This document shows positions 9,489-18,200 of a stretch of 64,000 nt of DNA, piece after piece (position 1 is the stretch's first letter; each line of letters opens with the position of its first letter). A model generated the notes under the pieces. It saw only the letters and a program-made list of their open reading frames with translations. It ran no database searches and was not told the DNA's origin. Source of the stretch: Azonexus sp. (lineage in GTDB: Bacteria; Pseudomonadota; Gammaproteobacteria; Burkholderiales; Rhodocyclaceae); NCBI GenBank assembly GCA_031260295.1, contig JAIRKE010000074.1:1-64000 (forward strand), given 5' to 3'. The translations under genes and the position numbers were made by a program.

Positions 9489-10673
9489 ATGACCGCGCCC
9501 ACCTCATTCCCTTGGCATCGACCCTGCCCCGTTTGCCTGGCCGACAGCCCCGAGGAGTTGTATCTGAACGACATGGCGACTGTAGACGATCTCGATCTAA
9601 GCTACCGCGTCGCTCGTTGCCAACATTGCGGCTTCCACTATGCAGCGGATTTGGCCCAACCGGCAACCTATGACGCCTATTACCGCGATCTGTCGAAATA
9701 CGATCTGCCGCCCACGGGGAATTTCCCTTCACCCTTGGAGCATCACCGGGCAAGCGCCGCATTGGAAATTTGCCGGCCACACATTCCTGCCGATGCCACT
9801 GTTGCCGACATCGGTTGCGGTCGCGGCGCCTTGCTCCATACCTTTCATGGGGCGGGCCACCGGCGTCTGTTCGGTCTGGACCCGGCGCCGGCCGGCGCTG
9901 CCAGCCTCGGCATCGGTACCGTCCGGCGGGGCGGCATCGGCGATGCGGCTCACCAGCTACCTCTCGAAGAGCTGGATCTGGTCTGCCTGACGGGCGTGCT
10001 CGAACATTTGCCCGAATTGCATGGCGATATGTTTCGCCTGACGGCATTCCTGGCACCGCGGACCCGGGTGCTGATCGAGGTGCCGGCACTGGAACGCTTT
10101 GTCCGTCCGCAGATGGAACCCTTCGGCGAGTTTTCCCTTGAGCACCTTCAGTATTTCAGCCGTCAATCTCTAACTCGACTGATGGCCGGCCTCGGCTATG
10201 CCCCCTTGGCCATTGACATCCTGCCGTTGCGGGGGGCCAGCGATAGTTTGTTCGGCTTGTTCGAGCGCGCCGAACCGCCACCGGCAGCCTACGACAAAGA
10301 GCCGGCGGCCGACATGGCGACCTATATCAAAACCAGTCGCCGCCGCCTGGACGAGGTCCTGAAGCGCCTGGTCGCGGCGCCGCCGCAATTTGCCCTGTAC
10401 GGGGCCGGCAGCTACAGCGCCAGGCTGCTGCCAAAGCTTGCCGAACTTGGCTTGCTGGCACGTATCAAGTGTATCGTGGACGGCAACCCCAACCTGCAAG
10501 GCAAGAAGCTCGGCGAATTTTCCGTGCACTCGCCGGCGGTTCTCGACAAGGATTCCACGCTGCCGGTGCTGGTCTCCTCCTTCCATGCTCAGGCGGCAAT
10601 TGTTCGCACATTGCTGGCCAGGAATCCGCAGCGCCCGCTGTGCTTGCTTTATCCCGCTGATGACGAGCGCTAA
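9489..10673 (+). CDS. C-methyltransferase-like SAM enzyme
   Basis: A 394-residue protein counted from the ATG at 9489; a TTG at 9477 is an in-frame alternative. The N-terminus has paired cysteines in CPVC and CQHCGFHY, a zinc-binding motif of sugar C-methyltransferases. The SAM motif VADIGCGRG is at about residues 105-113, followed by LTGVLEHL. From about residue 300 there is a C-terminal Rossmann-like module (FALYGAGSYS, then CIVDGNPNLQGKKLG, then LPVLVSSF). The layout is that of TcaB9/TylCIII-type C-methyltransferases, which methylate nucleotide-bound keto-sugars. It overlaps the next gene by 14 bases. Substrate unknown. Confidence 0.8.
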   Translation: MTAPTSFPWHRPCPVCLADSPEELYLNDMATVDDLDLSYRVARCQHCGFHYAADLAQPATYDAYYRDLSKYDLPPTGNFPSPLEHHRASAALEICRPHIPADATVADIGCGRGALLHTFHGAGHRRLFGLDPAPAGAASLGIGTVRRGGIGDAAHQLPLEELDLVCLTGVLEHLPELHGDMFRLTAFLAPRTRVLIEVPALERFVRPQMEPFGEFSLEHLQYFSRQSLTRLMAGLGYAPLAIDILPLRGASDSLFGLFERAEPPPAAYDKEPAADMATYIKTSRRRLDEVLKRLVAAPPQFALYGAGSYSARLLPKLAELGLLARIKCIVDGNPNLQGKKLGEFSVHSPAVLDKDSTLPVLVSSFHAQAAIVRTLLARNPQRPLCLLYPADDER

Positions 10674-11718
10674 CCCCCCCCCCGACTTCCCTCTGGTCGA
10701 GCGCCTATCGGAAGAGTTGTCGGCCCGGCTCATGGCCTATCCGCTGCCCGAGCTGAATGGAAAGAGGCTTTTTTTCACCGGAGCGACGGGCTTTATGGGC
10801 TACTGGCTGCTGCTGGCCATTCGCTGCCTCAACCGGCAGGGCGCCGACATTCGCGTGCATGCGCTGTCGCGCAATCCGGATGATTTCCTGGCGCGGCACC
10901 CGGAATGCCAGGATATGAACTGGCTGAGCTGGACCCGCGGGGATGCACGGAACTACGCCATACCGGACCTGCATTTCGACGCCGTGCTGCACGGCGCCGC
11001 CGACACTTCGCCCCAAGCAGCGGCCGCTATCGAGGATCTGCGGGATAGCATCGTCGGCGGCACGCGCCGGGTGCTGGATCATGCCGCCGCCAGCGGCGCC
11101 AAGCGGATACTCCTGTTGAGTTCTGGCGCCGTGTACGGAGAACAGCCCGCCGATCTGGCGCGTATCGATGAATCCTTTTCTTTCCGCGACACACCCGTCC
11201 ATGCAAGGCCGGATGCTTATCTCGAAGGCAAGCGCGCAATGGAAACGCTGGCCTTCGCCGCAGGCGGCAAAATCGAGCCGGTGATCGCCCGCTGCTTCGC
11301 CTTCGTCGGTTATGGTTTGCCCGAGCATCTGGCGGTCGGGCAATTCATCCGGGACGCCGAGGAAAACGCGGCCATTACCGTTCATGGCGATGGTCGGCCG
11401 GTACGCAGTTTTCTCTATGCCGCGGACTTGGCCGTGTGGCTCTTGGCCTTGTTGGCCAGAGGCGCGGCGCGGCAGGCTTACAACGTCGGTTCGGCCGAGG
11501 CCATGTCGCTTGCCGAAACGGCAGCAACCGTGCGCAACGTCTTGGCGCCCGGGAAGCAAGTACTCATCCAGGGAGCGAGGGCGAACTCGGTCAGGCAGCG
11601 CTATGTGCCCGACGTCGGCAAAGCGGAACGAGAGCTGGGGCTGCGCGTGTGGACCCCATTCCCGGAAGCGGTGCGGCTGACGGCTCGCAGTCGTTCTTCG
11701 TGCAGAGCACAAACATGA
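10660..11718 (+). CDS. NAD-dependent epimerase/dehydratase (extended SDR)
   Basis: A 352-residue extended short-chain dehydrogenase. The Rossmann motif TGATGFMG is at about residues 40-47, and the catalytic Y187-x3-K191 is in YLEGK. It probably reduces or epimerises a keto-sugar, as RfbJ (CDP-abequose synthase) or YerI do in related clusters; which of these cannot be decided here. The ATG at 10660 overlaps the upstream gene. Codons 5-8 contain a run of ten cytosines (10674-10683). A second in-frame ATG at 10732 lies beyond the tract and still leaves the whole nucleotide-binding fold. Confidence 0.83.
   Translation: MTSANPPPDFPLVERLSEELSARLMAYPLPELNGKRLFFTGATGFMGYWLLLAIRCLNRQGADIRVHALSRNPDDFLARHPECQDMNWLSWTRGDARNYAIPDLHFDAVLHGAADTSPQAAAAIEDLRDSIVGGTRRVLDHAAASGAKRILLLSSGAVYGEQPADLARIDESFSFRDTPVHARPDAYLEGKRAMETLAFAAGGKIEPVIARCFAFVGYGLPEHLAVGQFIRDAEENAAITVHGDGRPVRSFLYAADLAVWLLALLARGAARQAYNVGSAEAMSLAETAATVRNVLAPGKQVLIQGARANSVRQRYVPDVGKAERELGLRVWTPFPEAVRLTARSRSSCRAQT
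10674..10683 (+). repeat. Poly-C tract (10 C) inside the SDR coding start
   Basis: Ten consecutive cytosines lie just after the TAA of the preceding methyltransferase gene and within codons 5-8 of the SDR gene. Loss or gain of one base would shift the frame of the longer SDR form. Homopolymer tracts of this length at the 5' end of surface-sugar genes are classic sites of slipped-strand phase variation, but none has been shown here. Confidence 0.8.
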
Positions 11719-11785
11719 GCAAACAAAAAGCAGAGACTGATTTCCGGCAAACGCATGGTGCTGGAAGTTCTGTAGGAAGGCTGGC
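11719..11785 (+). pseudogene. Short methyltransferase-gene remnant in an intergenic spacer
   Basis: Within this 67-base spacer, bases 11751-11770 are identical to bases 8628-8647 of the first methyltransferase gene. There they encode the end of a GGRMVLEV strand; here the same frame reads RMVLEV and then stops. A 20-base identity is unlikely by chance, so the spacer probably keeps the scar of a deleted methyltransferase gene or of a recombination event. Confidence 0.45.
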
Positions 11786-12385
11786 ATGACGGATTCTCAA
11801 GGCAAGCCCCAGGTTGTCTGGCAAAACGACTACGTCAGCAAACGCGAGCGGGCCGCTGCCCTTGGGCAGTCGCCACGTTGCCTATGGCTGACCGGTTTGC
11901 CCGGGGCTGGCAAGACCACCGTTGCCAGAGCATTGGAGCGTCGCCTCCATGAGGCTGGGCGGCATGTTTACGTGCTCGATGGCGATAATGTCCGACATGG
12001 CCTGAACCGTGACCTAGGTTTCAGCAATGCAGACAGGGCCGAGAATATTCGGCGCGTGGCCGAGGTTGCCCGTTTGCTGGTGGATGCCGGATTGATTGTC
12101 ATCGTTGCTCTCATCTCGCCGTTCCGCAAGGATCGTGAACTTGCCCGCAGCCTGTTTGCAAGTGGCGAGTTCGTCGAAGTTTTTATTGACGCGCCGGTTG
12201 ATGTTTGTAAGCAGCGCGACCCCAAGGGACTGTATGCCTTGGCTCGTCAAGGACGGATCAAGGATTTCACGGGCGTGGACAGCCCTTATGAAAAACCTGC
12301 GACGTCCGATGTTCGCATCGACACTTCGCATCACGACGTTGATGGCTGCATCATGCAGATCATTGAAACCATCGGCAGCGCATGA
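11786..12385 (+). CDS. cysC: Adenylylsulfate (APS) kinase
   Basis: The 199-residue product phosphorylates APS to PAPS, the sulfate donor. The P-loop GLPGAGKT is at about residues 37-44, and DGDNVRHGLN, the APS-binding segment, follows. FIDAPVDVCKQRDPKGLY and IKDFTGVDSPYE are conserved CysC blocks. It is the stand-alone kinase, not the CysNC fusion. Its stop overlaps the start of the sulfotransferase gene, so donor synthesis and use are coupled here, which points to a dedicated sulfation branch rather than assimilation. Base composition drops in GC from this gene to the end of the GT2 gene. Confidence 0.94.
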   Translation: MTDSQGKPQVVWQNDYVSKRERAAALGQSPRCLWLTGLPGAGKTTVARALERRLHEAGRHVYVLDGDNVRHGLNRDLGFSNADRAENIRRVAEVARLLVDAGLIVIVALISPFRKDRELARSLFASGEFVEVFIDAPVDVCKQRDPKGLYALARQGRIKDFTGVDSPYEKPATSDVRIDTSHHDVDGCIMQIIETIGSA

Positions 12386-13773
12386 TGCAAAAGAAAGCGC
12401 TCATCCATGTCGGCACGCGTAAAACCGGATCGACTTCGATCCAGATAGCGCTGTCAAACGCGGCAGGGCGCTCGGCGCTGGGAAATATCGCCTACCCCGA
12501 GCTTGATCCCATATTTGATAACTGCCAGCATTATCTGGACCTGTTTTATCGGGATGAGACTGACCGCCTCCCACATTTCGCCTATCTTGCTCAGAAGAAT
12601 GGCATCAATTTGCCCGATCTGTATCGGGACTTTCAGGGCATCCTCGCTGCGTCCCAGAACATCATTCTGTCGACCGAAGGCCTGCCGGATTTCGACAGGA
12701 GCAGCTTGCTACGCCTGAAGAATGATCTCGATACCCATGGATATACCGACACCATGGTGGTTCTTTATGTCCGCGAGCCAAGCGCGCACTATCGCTCGAT
12801 TTTGCAGGAAGTCCTCAAGGTTAGCCGCTACTGCTACCAACCTTCCTGGCATAACTATCTTTCCTACGTGCGCCAAGCGATCCATTTGTTCACGGAGATA
12901 TTCGGCAGATGCCCATTTGTCATGGAGTTCAGCCGGGCAAAGTTGGCCGGTAATGACATAGTCACGGATTTCGCAGAGATTGCTTCAGCATTCTTCAATA
13001 CGGATATTGTCTTGGACCCCGTTACCGAGAATGAGGCCCTGTCAGCGGAAGCGGCCTTCATACTGCATCGCTATCGAAACAGCTCGCATTTTTACAATGC
13101 GGACGAGCACATACTTTTCCCCGAAATCAGGAGCTTGATCGATCAGCTTCTCGAGCCTGCTTGTGGCTCTACCAAGCTCTTGCTACGCCAGGAAATTGCG
13201 GACTTCATCGCCAACCAGAATGCGGGGGATGCCTTATGGTTCAAGGAAAAATATGGCATCGACTTTTGCCGCGCGGATGAAATCCGGGGAGCGCCGGTAT
13301 TGAACGAACCGCTGCGGCTTGATGAAATTATCGTCAAGCCGGATGAAGCGAATATCGAGCGAATCGAGTCGCTCATTGCGTGGCCCTCCGAAGCTGCCCC
13401 GGTATGCGCCCCCGCGACCCGCCAGGACGAAGTGACCCGACTGAGTCATTTCATGTCAAATGATCGGGATAGGCGCAAAGTCATTTACGGAGGAGGCGCC
13501 TTCTTCCGCATGGCAATCTACAAAGCATGGCTGGATAACCTGCCGCCTGTCTCCAGCAATATCCGTTTCGTCGATGGCAAGCCGGGTGTGCGACGCTGCC
13601 GTGACTGGGAGTTCAATTTCGTATCCCCCGCAGACTTGGACTGGAGCACGGTAGAAGAGGTGCTCATTTGCGCCCCCGGATATGACGCAGAAATTCGGGC
13701 ACTGTTACTGGAGAAGAACAAGCAGCTCAAGATCAGCAGCATTCGCGGTCAATCGGCAGGGCTCCGATCATGA
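12382..13773 (+). CDS. PAPS-dependent sulfotransferase with C-terminal Rossmann-like module
   Basis: A 463-residue protein starting in an ATG overlap with cysC. IHVGTRKTGSTSIQ (residues about 8-21) matches the 5'-phosphosulfate-binding loop of sulfotransferases, and YVREPSAHYRS near residue 130 fits the 3'-phosphate-binding motif. Residues about 365-455 (KVIYGGGAFFR, then IRFVDGKPGV, then EEVLICAPG) form the same kind of Rossmann-like module seen at the ends of neighbouring methyltransferase and glycosyltransferase proteins. It probably sulfates a sugar of the surface or flagellin glycan. The acceptor is unknown. Codon use is less GC-biased than in flagellar genes, suggesting a more recent arrival. 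Confidence 0.8.
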   Translation: MMQKKALIHVGTRKTGSTSIQIALSNAAGRSALGNIAYPELDPIFDNCQHYLDLFYRDETDRLPHFAYLAQKNGINLPDLYRDFQGILAASQNIILSTEGLPDFDRSSLLRLKNDLDTHGYTDTMVVLYVREPSAHYRSILQEVLKVSRYCYQPSWHNYLSYVRQAIHLFTEIFGRCPFVMEFSRAKLAGNDIVTDFAEIASAFFNTDIVLDPVTENEALSAEAAFILHRYRNSSHFYNADEHILFPEIRSLIDQLLEPACGSTKLLLRQEIADFIANQNAGDALWFKEKYGIDFCRADEIRGAPVLNEPLRLDEIIVKPDEANIERIESLIAWPSEAAPVCAPATRQDEVTRLSHFMSNDRDRRKVIYGGGAFFRMAIYKAWLDNLPPVSSNIRFVDGKPGVRRCRDWEFNFVSPADLDWSTVEEVLICAPGYDAEIRALLLEKNKQLKISSIRGQSAGLRS

Positions 13774-13792
13774 TGAATAAAGCAGAGCATTC

Positions 13793-15253
13793 ATGACTTT
13801 CCCTATGAAACCCGTCAGGCTGACCGTTGCCTTGCCGACTTATAACCGGGCAAGCACCTATTTGCCGGAAGCGATCAGCGCCATCCTGGCGCAGACGTAT
13901 CGGGATTTTGAACTGCTGGTTCTCGACAACGGCAGTGTGGATGGCACTGCGCAATTCGTGTTGGGACTGAACGACCCCCGGATCAGGTACGTCAGAAATC
14001 CGCCTGGAACGTCTATTCAGTTCAATCATATGGCGGCCTATCAGATCGCCTTGGGCCAGCGGATCATCGTCACACACGATGATGATGTGATGGCGCCGGA
14101 GATGCTGGAAAAGCAGATGCGCTTCATGGACGAGCATCCGGAGGTCAAGCTGGTGTGGACCAACGTCAGTCACATGAATGAGCACGGGGAAATGCTCGAT
14201 ACGCCGCCCGCCCGCGGTTCGCGCCTGTTCGGGCCAGGAGAATACATTCTCGATTTTCCCAGGAAACGGCTGTGGCCTATGCCCAGTACCGTGATGATGG
14301 AGAAGGGTTTGGTACAGCGCGGGGTAATCGATCAGTATTACTATGGAACGAAGGTCGCCCGCTGCAAGGCAAGCGATGCGGATATTGCCGGGCTGGCCGA
14401 TGTGACCTTCCCCGCGTATGTCAATATTCGGGCGGCAATCGGCTTCATCAATGAGCCGCTATTGAAATACCGCATTCATACCGGCCAAGGGTCGAACAGA
14501 ACAAATATTTCCGTTCCGAGTATCTATCTGTACCGGAGGCTGAAGAAATTTGCCTGTAGAAGCCTGAAAAACCAATCCGCTGCGCCTTTGTTTGACAGCC
14601 ATGTGCTCCGCTTCGTCATTCAGGACAAGGTTTGTTCCTCGGAAAAAATGCTACCCCCCAGGGCGCTGCGTTCCATTCAGGACAAAGTGTCGAAGTTTTG
14701 CCAAAACACGCTGACGCCGGATGCGGTTTATCCGCTTCTTCCCGTGCATATCCTGCTCAAGAACCTGGGCATGGTGTCGGCGCTGGATGCCGTAGCTCCC
14801 TCGCTCCCCATGCCGACGCAGCATGCGCCGGCCATGAAGTATCTCCATAGGTGGCTGCAATCGGTCATGGCGGGGCGCAGCATTTTTGCCGGTATCGCCA
14901 AGAAAAAGAGAATCGTGATTACCGGCAGCGTCTTTATTGCCGCGCTGCTGATCCTGGAAGCGCGGGCGCATGGTTATCACATTGTTGCCTGCATCGATTC
15001 CAATTTGAACCGGCAAGGCCGCAAATTGCTCGACGTGCCGATCCATGCGCCCGGCTGGTTGGCAACCCACGCCAACGAGGTGGATTGGGTGATTTTCAGT
15101 TCGGAGAAAGACCAGGAGCCTGCTTTGCGGGCCATGGTGCAGCAGCATGCCGGAGCGCCTATCCCAACCGTGTCGTGGAAAGACCTGGCATTGGAGCAAG
15201 CCGATCGGCTTGAACAGAGCCAGGGTTTCCAACCGAGGATGGTTTTACGATGA
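13793..15253 (+). CDS. Family 2 glycosyltransferase with C-terminal Rossmann-like module
   Basis: The 486-residue product has a GT-A domain in residues about 1-240: VALPTYNR at the N-terminus, VLDNGSVDGT, and a THDDDV metal/nucleotide-sugar motif near residues 93-98. The middle is helical and unassigned. From about residue 370 there is a module (RIVITGSVF, then ACIDSNLNRQGRKLL, then VDWVIFSSE) like those in the sulfotransferase and methyltransferases upstream. It transfers a sugar from a nucleotide donor to an unknown acceptor, probably the same glycan. It ends four bases inside the next gene. Confidence 0.82.
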   Translation: MTFPMKPVRLTVALPTYNRASTYLPEAISAILAQTYRDFELLVLDNGSVDGTAQFVLGLNDPRIRYVRNPPGTSIQFNHMAAYQIALGQRIIVTHDDDVMAPEMLEKQMRFMDEHPEVKLVWTNVSHMNEHGEMLDTPPARGSRLFGPGEYILDFPRKRLWPMPSTVMMEKGLVQRGVIDQYYYGTKVARCKASDADIAGLADVTFPAYVNIRAAIGFINEPLLKYRIHTGQGSNRTNISVPSIYLYRRLKKFACRSLKNQSAAPLFDSHVLRFVIQDKVCSSEKMLPPRALRSIQDKVSKFCQNTLTPDAVYPLLPVHILLKNLGMVSALDAVAPSLPMPTQHAPAMKYLHRWLQSVMAGRSIFAGIAKKKRIVITGSVFIAALLILEARAHGYHIVACIDSNLNRQGRKLLDVPIHAPGWLATHANEVDWVIFSSEKDQEPALRAMVQQHAGAPIPTVSWKDLALEQADRLEQSQGFQPRMVLR

Positions 15254-18200
15254 AGAGCAACCCACCCGCCGTGCCCCCCCCGGATACCCCCGAAACATCG
15301 ACCGGAACGATGCTGTCCATGTCCCCTTCCCGCCCCCGGAGCGACGCCGGATTTTTCGCCACCACCACCCACCCCTACTACATCTGCGTCACGGACTACC
15401 GCCAGAATTTCGCTGGTATTCGCTGGCTGCACTATCTCTGCCACATGCTCAACGAGGCCGGGTACGAAGCCTATATCGCCCCCGGCAGGCTGACCAGTCC
15501 CTGGCTGCGGGCCCCGGCGCTGACGCGGGAAATCACCGCTGGCCATTTCGCGACCGGGCGCACACCGATCGCCGTCTATTCCGAAGTGTTTTCCGGCAAT
15601 CCGCTGCGCGCTCCGGTCGTCGCCCGCTGGCTGCTCAACCGGCCCGGACTGCTCGGCGGCGATAGCGAATACGATGCCGCCGAACTGCTTTTCACCCACA
15701 GCCAGTGGATGCTGCCGACCGGCTGGGAGGCGGCGGAATTGCGTCTCCCCCCGGTGGATACGCGCATCTTCCACAACCGCGACAATCCGCAGGACAAAGA
15801 ACGCCAGGGGTTTTGCTACTACGCCCACAAATACCTGGCCAGCGGCGGACGGATTGACCCTTTCCTGATCGAGCACGGCACCAGCCTGTGCCAGGATATC
15901 GTGCGCAGCCACGAAGAAATCGCCGCCCTGCTGCGCCAGTCGGAATATCTCTATTGCTACGAGGAATCCGCCCTGATCCAGGAAGCGGTGGCCTGCGGCT
16001 GCCCGGTCATCATCAAGACCTCGGAACGCTGGCAACGCACCCGCTGGCCGGGTCGCTTCCCCGGCACGGCCGAGGAAGACGATAGCGAAGCACTGGCGCT
16101 GATCAAATCCGAAGTCACGCAATATCCGGACTATCTGGCCAAGCAGCAGAGCGAATGCTGGGCGCTTTTCGATCATTTCGTCGAACGCACCCAGCAGGAG
16201 GCGGAACGCGTCCGCGCCGCGCCGCCGCCCATTGATGCCGTGGGTCTGGAGCAACACCCAGCCCTGGCCTGGATGTCGCCGCTGGAACAGCGAGCGTCAC
16301 TGTCCGATGTCTTTGACCGGATACTGGCGCCTTATTATCCGGCGGCACCTCAGCTGGCCGCGGAATCGGCGACGATCCCCGATTTTTCCCCATGCGAAAA
16401 CGCCTGGCGCGCCAACCGCCGGCTGCTCGACAGCGACGGCTATCTGCTGGCCGAGTCGACCGCCACCTGGACGGCCGCGCCGAGCTTCCATCTTTTCGTA
16501 CGGCTCGACGGCGACCAACTGCCGCGCCTGGCCGATACCCTCGAAGCGCTGAACCATCAGTTGTATACGCACTGGCACATCGACGTGCTCAGTCCCCAAG
16601 CGCCCCCTCAGGGATTGGAGCAGGTGCCCCGCCTCGGCTGGCAACGCCTCGATCACTGGGACAACGCCAAGGCGACAATCGATTTTCTGGCCGTCGCCGG
16701 CCGCCGCAACTGGCTGCTGGAAATCCCGGCTGGCGCCGTGCTCGACCCGATGTGCTTGTGGCGGATCGCGGCCGAGTCGCAGCGACAGCCCAACGCACCG
16801 GCGTTCTATGTAGACGACGACCGGCTCGGCACACTCGGCTTGCGCAAACATCTCCGGCTCAAGCCGGGAGCAAATACCGAATGGTTGCGCTCGCTCGACC
16901 TTGCCGGCCCGCTGTTCATGTCCCGCCAGGCCTGGCGGATGACCGGCGGCGCCGCCATCTACCGGGGCAGCCCGTGGTTCGACCAGTTGCTGCGTCTGCA
17001 GGAACAAGCGGAACTGGGGCCGCCGGTACACATCGCCGACGCCCTGCTCAGCTTCGCCGATGACTGGACGAGTTCGGACAGTGACTGCCTTGCCGCTCTG
17101 GAAGCCCAGCAACAACGCCTCGGCCGGCCGGAGGACATCATTCCGCTGGATAACCAGGCTTGGCGCACCCTGCCCCGACTGGACGACTATCCGCCGGTCA
17201 GCATCGTCGTGGTTTCGGATGGTCAATTGGAATTCTTGACCAATCTGCTGGAAAGCCTGTTCGCCAAGACGACCTATCCGGCGGTGGAACTCATCCTGAT
17301 GGTGCCGCCCGGCGCCGACCCCGAGCTCGACGCCTGGGCCGACGCGCTGTCCCGCGAGGCGGAGGCCGGTGGGCAATTACAGCCGCTGTCCCGATTGCTC
17401 GGCGAGACTTACCTGCAGTCCTGCCACCGCGGCATCGAGGCCGCCAGCCACGAACTGGTGCTGGTGCTGCGCGAAGACTGCCACCTGCTGCAGGAAAGCT
17501 GGCTGACCGATCTGGTACGGACAATCTACAAGCCAGCTGTCGCCGCCGTCGCGCCCCGTCTCGTGCAGCCCGCCAGCGGTCTAATCGAGAGCATCGGCCA
17601 GGTAGCCGGCCTCAGCGGAGAATGCCCCAGCCCTTACCGGCATACGGCGCAATATACGGAGCACGGCTATCTCGGCCAGATCCAGGTGGCCCGTGACATT
17701 GGCAGCGCCAGCAGCGCCTGCCTCCTGATCGACCGGGAGGCATACCGGGCCTGCGGCGGTTTTCCGCTGGCGGCAAGACACGCGGTCGAGGCCGAAATGG
17801 ATTTCGCCCAGGCCCTGCGCGACAACGGCAAACGCTTGCTCTACCAGCCGCAGGTCAGCATGGTCCATTACGGCGCTCATCTGCGCGCCGCCGACCCCGC
17901 AGCCCCGCCTTCACCCGCCCGCCTCGATGCCCGCATCGACCCCTGGTGGAATCCGAATCTGTCGCTGGTCAGCGTGACGCCGGTACCAGAACAGGAATAC
18001 CACCCGGCCTGGCAGTACCTTCCCGTCGACCTGCCGCGGATCGTCGCCCGCCCGGTGCCGAACGCCCAAGGCGATTACCGGGTCATCTCGCCGCTCAAAG
18101 CCCTGCGGCAAGCCGGCAAGGCCCTCGACTGCCTGTGGCCACAACGCGACGAACGCGAATTTTCGCCGGGCGAACTGGCCCGGCTGCGGCCGGACAGCCT

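Noticed and set aside
11715..11789. Small frame beginning with ATG between the SDR gene and cysC
   Set aside because: Only about 24 codons, overlapping both neighbours; better explained as spacer with a methyltransferase remnant.
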